Positions 28,980-38,210 of a stretch of 64,000 nucleotides of DNA are shown here, in pieces. A model generated the notes under the pieces. It did not search any database and had not been told where the DNA came from. It worked only from the letters and a program-made list of their open reading frames with translations. The position numbers and the translations under genes are program-made. Each line of letters starts with the position of its first letter. Positions within the stretch are counted from its first letter, which is position 1. The DNA comes from Shimia aestuarii (lineage in GTDB: Bacteria > Pseudomonadota > Alphaproteobacteria > Rhodobacterales > Rhodobacteraceae), in assembly GCF_900114635.1 (NCBI RefSeq), contig NZ_FOTQ01000002.1, positions 302,483 to 366,482 on the forward strand, in the 5' to 3' direction.

Positions 28980-29534
28980 CTACAAATCCTGACCGGATTT
29001 GTGTCTATTTTCCGGAGCCTGTAACAGGACACGTTCAGGGAGCCACGGGTTCAGTTCAAGTGCCTCAGCCAAGGCGTCTTGCGCCTCGGCATCACGGCCC
29101 AATCCGATCAGCGAAAGCGCCCGCCCAGAGAGGGCCCCAATGTGGCGCGGTGACAGTTCCAGTGCACGGTCCAGATCCGGCAGCGCCGCCTCAAAATCCT
29201 GCCGCAGGAAATTGACAAAGGCGCGTTGGTTGTAGCCTTCGGCATAGTCCGGGCAGTAGGTCACGAGCGTGTCGAAATCCTCCTGCGCTCCGAGCAAATC
29301 CCACGCGGCACGTTTTCGCATGCCCCGGTCGAGAATTTCCTGGGCCGTGTCGTCCGGCGCATCAGCCCAATAGGCCCACATGTCATTGAGGTGTTGCTGC
29401 GCCGCGCCTTCGTTCGGAGCGGCCTGCACTTTTTCGATCAGCGCATTCAGCGCCTGTGAATGATCCGGACCGTCCGGACAGGCAAGGGCAAAACCCGGCA
29501 GGCACATGAATATCGACAATACCACGCGTTTCAT
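28980..29534 (-). CDS. Exported tetratricopeptide-repeat protein
   Basis: The start at 29534 gives MKRVVLSIFMCLPGFALACPDG, a signal peptide with a cysteine right after an ALA-type site. It may be a Sec signal or, less likely, a lipoprotein signal. The 184-residue product has at least two TPR units toward the C-terminus (YAEGYNQRAFVNFLRQDFEAA, then HIGALSGRALSLIGLGRDAEA). It probably scaffolds protein interactions in the periplasm. It is next to, but transcribed away from, putR. Confidence 0.82.
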   Translation of the reverse strand: MKRVVLSIFMCLPGFALACPDGPDHSQALNALIEKVQAAPNEGAAQQHLNDMWAYWADAPDDTAQEILDRGMRKRAAWDLLGAQEDFDTLVTYCPDYAEGYNQRAFVNFLRQDFEAALPDLDRALELSPRHIGALSGRALSLIGLGRDAEAQDALAEALELNPWLPERVLLQAPENRHKSGQDL

Positions 29535-29571
29535 GGCACAAGCCTGCCATGCGACGCGCAAAAGCACCAAG

Positions 29572-30045
29572 TCACATCTCTGCGAGGCCGGTATCCTTCA
29601 CGGCTTCCATCGCTACGTAGGTCGAGGTGCTCGCCACATGCGGCAAGGCCGAGATCGCCTCGCCCAAAATGGCGCGATAGGCGGCCATGTTGGAGGTGCG
29701 GACTTTCAGAAGATAGTCGAAATGGCTTGCAATCATGTGTGCCTGTTCGATCTCGGGCACCTTGGCCACTGCGGCGTTGAAGGCGCGCAGAGCGGCTTCG
29801 CGGGTGTCGGTCAGCTTGACCTCGACAAAGGCGACATGGTCCAGCCCCAATCGCACCGGATCGAGCAGCGCCCGGTAGCCGGTGATCACGCCTTCTTTTT
29901 CAAGACGTCGCAATCGCGCCTGTGTCGGGCTTTTGGACAACCCAATCGCCTGCGCAAGATCCGTGATTGAAATGCGCCCGTCCGAAGCCAGGATTTCCAG
30001 AATCGCCCGGTCGAACCGGTCCAGCGCCACCTTGTCGTTTTGCAC
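29572..30045 (-). CDS. putR: Lrp/AsnC-family regulator, PutR-type
   Basis: A 157-residue regulator with an N-terminal winged HTH (LDRFDRAILEILASDGRISITDLAQAIGLSKSP) and a C-terminal RAM ligand domain. Its position divergent from putA is the standard one for PutR, the proline-responsive activator of putA in alphaproteobacteria, and the HTH wording KSPTQARLRRLEKEGVI fits that group. A palindrome suited to an Lrp-type dimer lies in the shared promoter region. Confidence 0.9.
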   Translation of the reverse strand: MQNDKVALDRFDRAILEILASDGRISITDLAQAIGLSKSPTQARLRRLEKEGVITGYRALLDPVRLGLDHVAFVEVKLTDTREAALRAFNAAVAKVPEIEQAHMIASHFDYLLKVRTSNMAAYRAILGEAISALPHVASTSTYVAMEAVKDTGLAEM

Positions 30046-30093
30046 TGTCTACTCCCATCATTTCAGACGAAATGCCCTGTCATTCAGCTCTCT

Positions 30094-30127
30094 TCAGGCA
30101 ATCTGCCTGACTTCATCTCCGTATACT
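30094..30127 (+). promoter_or_regulatory. Putative PutR operator and putA -10 element
   Basis: TCAGGCA-ATC-TGCCTGA is a perfect palindrome with 7-bp arms (30094-30110). A TATACT hexamer follows at 30122-30127, about 24 bases before the preferred putA start. The operator would overlap the -35 region, fitting an activator or autoregulator. A weaker related site TTTCAGACGAAATG lies at 30061. Confidence 0.6.
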
Positions 30128-30150
30128 AGGGAAAACCAATGGAGTGTGCC

Positions 30151-33100
30151 ATGCCCCAACCCACGCAAGCCCGCCGCCGGATTGACACTGATACCTACCA
30201 CGATGAAGCCGCTCTCTTGCAACAACTGGTTGCCGAGGCCGGGCTGAGCCCAGAGGATCGCGCGCGCATTGCTGATCAGGCCACGGACCTGGTGCGTGCC
30301 ATTCGCGAGGCGACTAATCCGGGGCTGATGGAGGTTTTCCTTGCCGAATATGGCCTGTCGACCGACGAAGGCATCGCATTGATGTGTCTGGCCGAGGCTT
30401 TGTTGCGGGTGCCCGACGCGGAGACCATTGATGCGCTGATCGAAGACAAGATCGCTCCGTCCGACTGGGGACGTCACCTTGGGGCGTCAACTTCCTCGTT
30501 GGTCAATGCCTCGACCTGGGCGCTGATGTTGACGGGCAAGGTATTGGAGGATCGCGAACCCGGATTGATCGGCACTCTGCGCGGGGCGGTCAAACGTCTG
30601 GGCGAACCGGTCATCCGCACGGCCGTTGGGCGGGCAATGAAGGAGATGGGGCGGCAGTTCGTATTGGGCGAAAGCATCACCTCGGCCATGGACCGCGCGG
30701 CCAACATGGAGAAAAAGGGCTACACCTATTCCTATGACATGCTCGGCGAAGCGGCCAAGACCGACGCTGACGCGATGCGGTATCACCTTGCCTATAGCCG
30801 CGCGATCACAGCGATTGCGGCGGCCTGCACCCACGAGGACATCCGCCAGAACCCCGGCATCTCGGTCAAGTTGTCGGCCTTGCACCCTCGTTACGAGGTC
30901 GCCCAGCGCGCACGGGTGATGGACGAGCTGGTGCCGCGTCTGCGCTCGCTGGCGTTGTTGGCGAAATCGGCCGGCATGGGGCTCAATATTGACGCGGAAG
31001 AGGCCGACCGTCTGTCGATTTCAATGGATGTGATCGAAGCGGTCCTTGGCGAACCCGCACTGGCGGGCTGGGACGGGTTCGGGATCGTGGTTCAGGCCTA
31101 TGGTAAACGCGCGGGCGCCACACTGGATTATCTTTACGAACTGGCAGTGCGGCTGGACCGGCGCATCATGGTGCGACTGGTCAAGGGCGCCTATTGGGAT
31201 ACCGAGATCAAGCGCGCCCAGGTGATGGGGATCGATGGATTCCCGGTGTTTACCCAAAAAGCGGCCACCGATGTCAGCTATATCGCCAACGCCCGCAAGC
31301 TTTTGCGCATGACAGACCGCGTCTATCCGCAGTTTGCCACCCATAACGCGCATACGGTAGCGGCCATTCTGGACATGGCCGACGACAATTCTTCGTTTGA
31401 GTTCCAACGCCTGCACGGCATGGGCGAAGCATTGCATGATATCGTTCTGAAGGCGCAGGACACACGCTGCCGGATCTATGCACCGGTTGGAGCACACCGC
31501 GACCTCTTGGCATATCTTGTGCGGCGGTTGCTTGAAAACGGCGCCAACAGCTCCTTCGTGAACCAGATCGTCGATGAGGACGTGCCCGCGGAGGACGTCG
31601 CCCGCGATCCTTTTGAACAGCTTGACGACCCCGCCCCGACAATCGCGCGCGGACCTGCGCTTTTTGAACCCGAGCGTGTGAACTCAACCGGGTTCGATCT
31701 GTCCGACACACCGACGCTGGAAACGCTGGAAAACGCCCGCGCGCCGTTCCGGAGTGCTGTATGGCATGCTACGCCTCTCATTGCGGGAGATGCCAAGCCA
31801 GAAGCCGCCGACGCGGTCGACAATCCCTATCTGCCATCAGACTCGCCGGGCAGTGTTGCCACGGCAAGTGCGGCGGATATCGAGACTGCTCTGGCCGCGG
31901 CGACGCCCTGGAATGAAAGCCCGCAAGCACGCGGAGAGATCCTGAACCGCGCTGCGGACCTGTATGAGGTGCATTTTGGAGAACTTTTCGCCCTGCTTGC
32001 GCGCGAGGCGGGCAAGACGCCCTTCGACGCAGTGGCGGAGTTGCGCGAGGCGGTCGATTTCCTGCGCTACTACGGCGCCAATGCTCCCGAAACCCCACCC
32101 GCGGGCGTGTTCACTTGCATCAGCCCGTGGAACTTTCCGCTGGCCATCTTCTCTGGACAGGTGGCCGCCGCGCTGGCTGCCGGAAATGCTGTACTCGCCA
32201 AGCCTGCGGATCAGACCCCGCTCATCGCCTATCGCGCGGTCGAGCTGTTGCATGAAGCGGGTGTTGCGCGCACGGCGCTGCAGTTCCTGCCCGGTGCTGG
32301 CGCGACGGTTGGTGCCGCGCTGACCTCCGATCCGCGCGTGAACGGTGTTGCCTTCACCGGCTCGACAGCGACCGCGCAACGCATCCGCGCCACCATGGCC
32401 GACCATCTTGCCCCCGGCGCGCCGCTTATTGCCGAGACCGGCGGACTGAACGCGATGATCGTGGATTCGACCGCCTTGCCTGAACAGGCCGTTACCGCGA
32501 TCATCGAAAGCGCGTTCCAATCCGCCGGCCAGCGCTGCTCGGCCCTGCGTTGCTTGTACGTGCAAGAAGACATTGCCGACGGGCTTTTGACCATGCTCAA
32601 GGGTGCCATGAAAGAGTTAACGCTTGGTGATCCCTGGGCGCTTTCCACCGATAGCGGCCCGGTGATCGACGACACCGCGCGTCGGGGCATCGCTGATCAC
32701 ATCGCGCAGGCGCAGGTTGAGGGGCGGGTTTTATTCCAGCTTCCGACGCCACAAACCGGCACGTTCATTGCCCCGACCCTGATCAAGGTTGGCGGGATTG
32801 CCGATCTTGAACGCGAGATTTTTGGTCCTGTCCTGCATGTCGCCACTTTCAAATCCGATGAGCTGGATCAGGTGATCGAGGCGATCAATGCCACGGGTTA
32901 TGGGCTGACTTTCGGGTTGCAGACCCGGATCGACGATCGGGTACAGCATGTGTCTGACCGCATGCATGCGGGCAACATCTATGTGAACCGGAACCAGATC
33001 GGTGCCATCGTGGGGAGCCAGCCCTTTGGCGGTGAAGGGCTTTCCGGGACCGGTCCCAAGGCGGGTGGCCCGTTTTACCTGAGCCGTTTCGCCAGCGTGG

Positions 33101-33579
33101 AGCGGCGCAGGGTGAACGATGGTTGGGACGGGCCGATGCCAACAGACGTGCTGGTGCAAAAGATCGCGCTGGCCGATCCCGGCGCCCCCGAAACGACCAC
33201 CACACTGCCCGGACCAACCGGAGAGTCGAACCGGCTGTCCACCTTTGCCCGCCCCCCGGTGTTGTGCCTTGGACCGGGACGCGAGGCGGCCGAGGCACAG
33301 GCCAGCGCCGTGCGCGCGCTTGGCGGACGCGCCGTCGCCGCCACGGGACCGGTGCAGCCGGGCACGCTTGAAACGCTGGTCGGCATCTCTTCGGTGATTT
33401 GGTGGGGAGAGGCGGATATGGCGCGGATCTATGATCGGGCGCTGGCACGGCGTGATGGCCCGATCGTGCCGCTGGTCACCGGCATGCCAGACATGGCGCG
33501 GGTGCGTGGCGAACGGCATGTTTGCGTTGATACAACGGCGGCAGGCGGGAACGCCGCGCTTCTGGGCGGGGCGGCTTGA
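30151..33579 (+). CDS. putA: Bifunctional proline dehydrogenase / pyrroline-5-carboxylate dehydrogenase PutA
   Basis: PutA oxidises proline to glutamate in two steps with FAD and NAD. I prefer the ATG at 30151 (GGAG six bases upstream); an alternative ATG at 30139 adds four residues. The approximately 1140-residue protein has the PRODH barrel (LEDREPGLIGTLRGAVKRLG, then VRLVKGAYWDTEIKRAQ) and the ALDH domain with GFTGST-like VAFTGSTATAQ, LIAETGGLNAMIVD (Glu) and SAGQRCSALR (catalytic Cys). An extra C-terminal domain of about 100 residues follows, as in longer PutAs. There is no obvious N-terminal ribbon-helix-helix domain, so regulation falls to PutR. Confidence 0.97.
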   Translation: MPQPTQARRRIDTDTYHDEAALLQQLVAEAGLSPEDRARIADQATDLVRAIREATNPGLMEVFLAEYGLSTDEGIALMCLAEALLRVPDAETIDALIEDKIAPSDWGRHLGASTSSLVNASTWALMLTGKVLEDREPGLIGTLRGAVKRLGEPVIRTAVGRAMKEMGRQFVLGESITSAMDRAANMEKKGYTYSYDMLGEAAKTDADAMRYHLAYSRAITAIAAACTHEDIRQNPGISVKLSALHPRYEVAQRARVMDELVPRLRSLALLAKSAGMGLNIDAEEADRLSISMDVIEAVLGEPALAGWDGFGIVVQAYGKRAGATLDYLYELAVRLDRRIMVRLVKGAYWDTEIKRAQVMGIDGFPVFTQKAATDVSYIANARKLLRMTDRVYPQFATHNAHTVAAILDMADDNSSFEFQRLHGMGEALHDIVLKAQDTRCRIYAPVGAHRDLLAYLVRRLLENGANSSFVNQIVDEDVPAEDVARDPFEQLDDPAPTIARGPALFEPERVNSTGFDLSDTPTLETLENARAPFRSAVWHATPLIAGDAKPEAADAVDNPYLPSDSPGSVATASAADIETALAAATPWNESPQARGEILNRAADLYEVHFGELFALLAREAGKTPFDAVAELREAVDFLRYYGANAPETPPAGVFTCISPWNFPLAIFSGQVAAALAAGNAVLAKPADQTPLIAYRAVELLHEAGVARTALQFLPGAGATVGAALTSDPRVNGVAFTGSTATAQRIRATMADHLAPGAPLIAETGGLNAMIVDSTALPEQAVTAIIESAFQSAGQRCSALRCLYVQEDIADGLLTMLKGAMKELTLGDPWALSTDSGPVIDDTARRGIADHIAQAQVEGRVLFQLPTPQTGTFIAPTLIKVGGIADLEREIFGPVLHVATFKSDELDQVIEAINATGYGLTFGLQTRIDDRVQHVSDRMHAGNIYVNRNQIGAIVGSQPFGGEGLSGTGPKAGGPFYLSRFASVERRRVNDGWDGPMPTDVLVQKIALADPGAPETTTTLPGPTGESNRLSTFARPPVLCLGPGREAAEAQASAVRALGGRAVAATGPVQPGTLETLVGISSVIWWGEADMARIYDRALARRDGPIVPLVTGMPDMARVRGERHVCVDTTAAGGNAALLGGAA

Positions 33580-33610
33580 CGCCCCACCCGTTTGGCCTCA
33601 GGGTCAGCGC

Positions 33611-34357
33611 ATGTTTCCAATTCGTGACCACAACCCGTCAGGGCGGACGCCCTATGTCGTCTACGCCCTGATGATCCTCAATATCGCGATCTTCCTGAGT
33701 TACTGGCACCTGATGGGGGATGACCTGCGTCTCGCACTTTTCTTCCAAAAATGGGCGCTGATCCCCGGTGAAGTGACGCATGGCTACAGCCTGCATACGC
33801 TGATCACCTCGATGTTCCTGCATGGCGGTTTCATGCATCTTGCGGGCAACATGCTGTTCCTGTGGATCTTTGGCGACAACTTGGAAGACGAGATGGGCCA
33901 TGTCGGTTTCCTCGTCTTCTACCTGCTGTCGGGGCTGGCCGCGAGCGCCGGACAGATCGTCGCCGCCCCCTTTAGCAACATTCCCATGGTCGGTGCGTCG
34001 GGCGCAATTGCAGGGGTGATGGGCGGATACCTGTTGATGTTCCCAAAGGCGCGCGTCGACATCCTTTTCATCATCATCATCTTTTTCAAGATTTTCACGG
34101 TTCCGGCCTGGCTCATGCTGGGCCTCTGGTTCACCTTCCAGATCTTTGGCGGCGCGGCGGCTGACATGGCGGGCGGCGGCGTGGCTTATTGGGCGCATGC
34201 AGGTGGGTTCGTGGCCGGAGCGATTCTTGCGCTGCCACTGTGGCTGCGCCGGGGCGGACCGCGTTTCTGGGCGGTCAACGAGGGCAAGCCGCCGCATCCC
34301 GAAGCCAAGTACCGGCTCTCGCAAAGTTCCATTCCAATCGTCCGGAGACGCCGCTGA
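33611..34357 (+). CDS. Rhomboid-family intramembrane serine protease
   Basis: A 248-residue membrane protein. The chosen start MFPIRDHNPSGRTPYVVYAL is the usual one for this bacterial subfamily. The catalytic serine lies in GASGAIAGVMGGY near residue 136 and the catalytic histidine in WAHAGGFVAGAI near 198. The glycine-rich HGGFMHLAGNMLFLWIFGDN helix motif near 75 is also typical. Substrates are unknown. The gene overlaps the start of the following GFA gene by one base (TGATG). Confidence 0.93.
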   Translation: MFPIRDHNPSGRTPYVVYALMILNIAIFLSYWHLMGDDLRLALFFQKWALIPGEVTHGYSLHTLITSMFLHGGFMHLAGNMLFLWIFGDNLEDEMGHVGFLVFYLLSGLAASAGQIVAAPFSNIPMVGASGAIAGVMGGYLLMFPKARVDILFIIIIFFKIFTVPAWLMLGLWFTFQIFGGAAADMAGGGVAYWAHAGGFVAGAILALPLWLRRGGPRFWAVNEGKPPHPEAKYRLSQSSIPIVRRRR

Positions 34358-34725
34358 TGAGCCATAAACTGACTTGCCATTGTGGCGCCGTGGAACTGCG
34401 GGTGACGCTGAGCGATGGGCTGGAAACTGCGCGTCGCTGTGATTGCTCCTTCTGTCGCCGTCGGGGGGCGGCAGCCGTGTCTGCGCCGCTGGATGGGATC
34501 GAGATTCTGAAAGGGGCGGAGAACCTGACGCTTTATCAGTTCAACACCGGAACCGCGAAACACTATTTTTGCAAGACCTGCGGGATTTACACCCACCACC
34601 AGCGCCGCTCGAATCCGAATGAATACGGGGTCAACCTCGGCGCGCTGGAAGGGATCAATCCGCGTGATCTCGGCGACATACCGTGGGTGGATGGCGTGAA
34701 CCATCCCAGCGATCAGACCGACTGA
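34357..34725 (+). CDS. GFA/CENP-V family zinc protein
   Basis: The 122-residue product MSHKLTCHCGAVELRV has the full GFA cysteine set: CHCG near 7, CDCSFCRRRGA near 28 and FCKTCGIYTHHQ near 72. GFA is glutathione-dependent formaldehyde-activating enzyme, but most homologues have no proven reaction. Translation is probably coupled to the rhomboid gene through the shared TGATG. Confidence 0.9.
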   Translation: MSHKLTCHCGAVELRVTLSDGLETARRCDCSFCRRRGAAAVSAPLDGIEILKGAENLTLYQFNTGTAKHYFCKTCGIYTHHQRRSNPNEYGVNLGALEGINPRDLGDIPWVDGVNHPSDQTD

Positions 34726-34730
34726 TCCAA

Positions 34731-34797
34731 TCTTTCTTTTTCCAGAAATACCCCGGGGGCGTCACAAGCCCGGCTTGTGACGGGGGCAGCGCCCCCT
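34731..34797 (+). repeat. Dispersed intergenic hairpin repeat, copy B
   Basis: Core TCTTTCTTTTTCCAGAAATA then CCCCGGGGG, followed by a perfect hairpin GTCACAAGCC-CG-GGCTTGTGAC-like (34760-34780) and the closing GGGGGC-AGC-GCCCCC. It lies between two convergent genes (GFA and suhB), where a bidirectional terminator would be expected. Confidence 0.75.
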
Positions 34798-34803
34798 GCC
34801 TGC

Positions 34804-35595
34804 TCAACCGTTGCGGATGACCTTGGCGAATTGCGAAAAGATCGGCTCGTTGGAACAGACCACTTCGCCGTCTTCCAGAATATCCCCTTCGGGGTCAATC
34901 GGTTCGACGAACCCGCCTGCTTCCTTGACGATGATCATGCCTGCGGCAAGGTCCCACGCGTTCAGCGAGCGTTCCCAGAACCCCTCGTAACGTCCGGCGG
35001 CCACATAGGCCATGTCGAGCGCAGCCGCACCCCAGCGGCGCACACCTGCGGTGGCGGGCAAAAGCCGCGCGAGGTCCTGAAGGGTTGCAGGCAGGTCGGC
35101 GCGGCCCCCAAAGGGCAGGCCCGTGGCAAAGACCGACTCGATCATGCGCGAGCGGCCCGAAACCCGGAGGCGCTGGCTGTCGTTGAGCCACGCGCCCTCA
35201 CCCTTTTCGGCATAGAACATCTCGTCCTTGGCCGCGTCAAAGATCACGCCCGCAACCACTTTGCCCTTGTGCTCGAGTGCGATGGAGATCGCCCAGTGCG
35301 GCAGGCCGTGCAGGAAGTTGGTGGTGCCATCCAGCGGGTCCACGATCCAGCGGCGTGTCGGGTCCTTGCCCTCGATCTCACCGCCTTCTTCGGCCAGCCA
35401 GCCATAGGTCGGGCGCGCGCCAAGAAGCTCTTCCTTGAGGATTTCCTCGGCCCGCAGATCTGCCTTGCTGACGAAGTCACCTGCGCCCTTCATCGACACC
35501 TGAAGGTTCTCGACCTCGCGGAAGTCCTTAACCAGCGACCGGCCTGCTTTGCGGGCGGCCTTCATCATGATGTTGAGATTTGCGCTGCCTGGCAT
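34804..35595 (-). CDS. suhB: Inositol monophosphatase family protein SuhB-like
   Basis: The 263-residue Mg-dependent phosphatase has the family motifs: EEGGEIEG near 70, WIVDPLDGTTNFLHGLPHW near 88 and AWDLAAGMIIVKEAGG near 215. It acts on inositol phosphates and related sugar phosphates; SuhB also helps rRNA antitermination in enterobacteria, which cannot be assumed here. It is a single gene, convergent with the GFA gene and divergent from the curA-like reductase. Confidence 0.92.
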   Translation of the reverse strand: MPGSANLNIMMKAARKAGRSLVKDFREVENLQVSMKGAGDFVSKADLRAEEILKEELLGARPTYGWLAEEGGEIEGKDPTRRWIVDPLDGTTNFLHGLPHWAISIALEHKGKVVAGVIFDAAKDEMFYAEKGEGAWLNDSQRLRVSGRSRMIESVFATGLPFGGRADLPATLQDLARLLPATAGVRRWGAAALDMAYVAAGRYEGFWERSLNAWDLAAGMIIVKEAGGFVEPIDPEGDILEDGEVVCSNEPIFSQFAKVIRNG

Positions 35596-35781
35596 GGCTG
35601 GGGCTCCTTTTGGCTCAGAGCGCGCGTATACGCCGCAATTCCCCTTTTGCCAAGGGCCTTAGCCCGCTTGCCGTGTGCGTCCGGAACGCCACGTCACATG
35701 CCCGTGCGTCAAGCATGCCCGGGCTTGCCAAGTGCCGCCGGGAAACCCACCCTTGCTTGCAGCAGATAAAGGAGAGACGCC

Positions 35782-36822
35782 ATGACAGACCAGATGCAGC
35801 GCATTGTGCTGGCCAGCCGCCCGGACGGCGAGCCAAAAGACGAGAATTTCCGACTGGAATCCGTGGACCTGCCAACTCCGGCGGAGGGTGAAATACTTAT
35901 CCGCAATCACTATTTTTCACTGGATCCCTACATGCGCGGACGCATGGACGATGCCAAATCCTATGCCGCACCCGTGCCGATTGACGGGATGATGGAAGCG
36001 GGCTCGGTGGGCGAAGTGATTGTTTCCAACCACCCGTCGTTCCAGCCCGGCGAGTTCGTGTTTGCCATGACCGGCTGGGCCACGCACGGCATCGCCAAGG
36101 GTGCGGAGACCCGCAAGCTTGACCCTACGCTGGCCCCGATCACTACCGCGCTTGGGGTGCTGGGCATGCCGGGCTTTACCGGCTGGTATGGTCTGACCGA
36201 GCTGGGCAAGCCCAAGGAAGGTGAGACGCTGGTCGTCGCCGCCGCAACCGGCCCGGTCGGCTCGATGGTGGGCCAGGTGGCCAAGATGCGCGGGCTGAAC
36301 GTGGTCGGCATCGCCGGTGGTGCGGACAAATGTCAAATGGCGACAGAGGTTTATGGGTTTGACGCCTGTGTCGACCACCGCGCTTATGACAGCGCCAAGG
36401 AGTTGCGCGCCGCACTCAAGGAACACTGCCCCAACGGGGTGGACATCTATTTTGAGAATGTCGGCGGCAAGGTGCTGGATGCGGTGCTGCCAATGATGAA
36501 CCCGTTCGGACGCATTCCCCTTTGCGGCATGATCGCATGGTACAATGCAGGCGCGCTTGGCGGCGATGCCTCGATGGAAGCACTCACCGGGCCGCGCTTG
36601 TGGCGCACGATCCTTGTGAATTTCCTGTCGGTCAACGGTTTCATCATCTCGAACCACTTTGATCGCTACCCCGATTTCCTTCGGGAAGTGGGCCCGGCTC
36701 TGGCCACCGGCCAGATCAAGTTCGTCGAGGATGTTGCAGAAGGGTTGGAGAACGCCCCGGCCGCGTTCCGCTCCATGCTCAAGGGCGGCAACAAGGGCAA
36801 ACAGATCGTCAAGGTGATCTGA
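35782..36822 (+). CDS. NADP-dependent medium-chain oxidoreductase (CurA / leukotriene B4 dehydrogenase-like)
   Basis: The 346-residue protein belongs to the zinc-free MDR enoyl reductases. Motifs are YFSLDPYMRGRM near 55, GFTGWYGL near 130, the nucleotide-binding VVAAATGPVGSMVGQVAK near 150, and VDIYFENVGG near 225. Such enzymes reduce alpha,beta-unsaturated ketones. The start has AAAGGAGAG about 8 bases upstream. It is a single gene ending in a strong hairpin. Confidence 0.93.
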   Translation: MTDQMQRIVLASRPDGEPKDENFRLESVDLPTPAEGEILIRNHYFSLDPYMRGRMDDAKSYAAPVPIDGMMEAGSVGEVIVSNHPSFQPGEFVFAMTGWATHGIAKGAETRKLDPTLAPITTALGVLGMPGFTGWYGLTELGKPKEGETLVVAAATGPVGSMVGQVAKMRGLNVVGIAGGADKCQMATEVYGFDACVDHRAYDSAKELRAALKEHCPNGVDIYFENVGGKVLDAVLPMMNPFGRIPLCGMIAWYNAGALGGDASMEALTGPRLWRTILVNFLSVNGFIISNHFDRYPDFLREVGPALATGQIKFVEDVAEGLENAPAAFRSMLKGGNKGKQIVKVI

Positions 36823-36838
36823 TTAACGAGACCTTGCT

Positions 36839-36869
36839 GCGGCGCGCCGGAGAATTTCCGGCACGCCGC
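36839..36869 (+). terminator. Strong GC hairpin downstream of the curA-like gene
   Basis: GCGGCG-C-GCCGG-A around GAATT and the mirrored CCGGC-A-CGCCGC form an 11-bp stem with one mismatch, 17 bases after the stop. There is no T-tract, so it may stabilise the mRNA 3' end or act as a weak terminator. Confidence 0.55.
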
Positions 36870-37024
36870 GTGCGAATCGGCTGATCGACCTTGGTTAACA
36901 GGCAAAACCGGCTTCGGTTTTGCATCGGTATCACGTCGGTATTGCGTCGGTATGCGTACCCAAAATCGTGCGATGAACGTATCGGGCCACGCGGTGTTCC
37001 GGCGTTAACCTTTTTCTGTTCGCT

Positions 37025-38059
37025 TCAATGCAACAGAAGCTGCGCCTCCCGCCCTCGCAGGCTGGTGCGGGCGTCCTGGCCATAGGCGGTCAGGCCGATC
37101 TCCCGCAACTCGGGGAACAGCGTATAGATCTCGTCGCGACAAGCTTCGCCCATTGCCGTCAGGCCCTGTTCACCGGGCATGAAGCTTTCGCTGGGGATAC
37201 CCTCGGCATAGACGATTTCATGGCGGTCGAACATGATGTGCACATAGGTCACCTCCCCACCTTCGATCTGGCGCACCGATCTGTCGTTCACGAGGCTCAT
37301 GGCCGGGACCAGAACTTCGCGTTCGCCGAAATGCATCTGGACGCGCCAGCCTGCGACCAGCATCCGGTGCAGGGGGGAGACACGCAATGGCCGATCATTC
37401 CCAAGCGCGCCGGGTTCGAAATGGATCGGGGCAAGTTTGCCCTGCGCGGGCACGGTGCGCTGACCGGTCCAGCGCAGTGGCTGAAACCCGTTATCCATGG
37501 TCAGGATCATGTCGCCCGGCAGAAGCTCTTCCACCGGGCGTTCGCCCTGCTGGGTGATGATCATGGTACCGGCGGTGAAACAGACGGCATAATCCCATTC
37601 CTGGCGACTGGACGTCAGCCCGCTCCAGGTATTGCCGATCAAGCTGTCCAGTGTCAGCGAGCGAATTGGCGCGGCTTCGAGCGCGGCCTGATCCGCATTG
37701 GCAGAGAATTCCGGCGCAAGGTAGGCGTTGCCATCGGTATCCTGAAACATCACCGCAGAAATCGTGGCAGTGGTGCCGTCGACATAGGTGATCGTGGCCG
37801 AATAGACCGACGTGCCGTCAAAGGTCTGGGGGGCGCCACCGTCGACCGTGAACTGGTCGGCGGGACTGTTGTCCATATCGTAGAAAGTGCCGGGATCGCC
37901 GCTGGCGGAGATTTCGACAAAATCATTGACGAGCGCGTCGCCAGCCGACCCGAATGTCAGGCCAACCAGCGCGCTGGCGTTCTCGGCGGTGTTGTTGCCT
38001 TCGGACGTGTCCATATCGGCAAGCGCGCCCAAGGAAATGGCGTTGAAGGTTGTTGGCAT
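37025..38059 (-). CDS. Hint-domain protein
   Basis: A 344-residue protein typical of Rhodobacteraceae Hint (Hedgehog/intein) domain proteins. The Hint core starts at CFTAGTMIITQQGERPVEEL near residue 160 and continues with LPGDMILTMDNGFQPLRWTG and FMPGEQGLTAMG near the end. The N-terminal approximately 150 residues are acidic and strand-rich (ATITYVDGTTATISAV), as in secreted calcium-binding-type proteins, and there is no classical signal peptide. Whether it self-processes is unknown. It is a single gene. Confidence 0.85.
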   Translation of the reverse strand: MPTTFNAISLGALADMDTSEGNNTAENASALVGLTFGSAGDALVNDFVEISASGDPGTFYDMDNSPADQFTVDGGAPQTFDGTSVYSATITYVDGTTATISAVMFQDTDGNAYLAPEFSANADQAALEAAPIRSLTLDSLIGNTWSGLTSSRQEWDYAVCFTAGTMIITQQGERPVEELLPGDMILTMDNGFQPLRWTGQRTVPAQGKLAPIHFEPGALGNDRPLRVSPLHRMLVAGWRVQMHFGEREVLVPAMSLVNDRSVRQIEGGEVTYVHIMFDRHEIVYAEGIPSESFMPGEQGLTAMGEACRDEIYTLFPELREIGLTAYGQDARTSLRGREAQLLLH

Positions 38060-38210
38060 GTGTTTTCAAGGACCCGAAAGTCCTCCCCCGAATGTGCTTT
38101 TGTGCAGACAAGGAGGAACATGGCGGCCAACCGGGGCTTGCGTCAGGGGGAGAATGCCGAAAGATTCGTCACGGCACTGCAAGTTTCATTCAAAGAACAT
38201 GAAGACGCGT

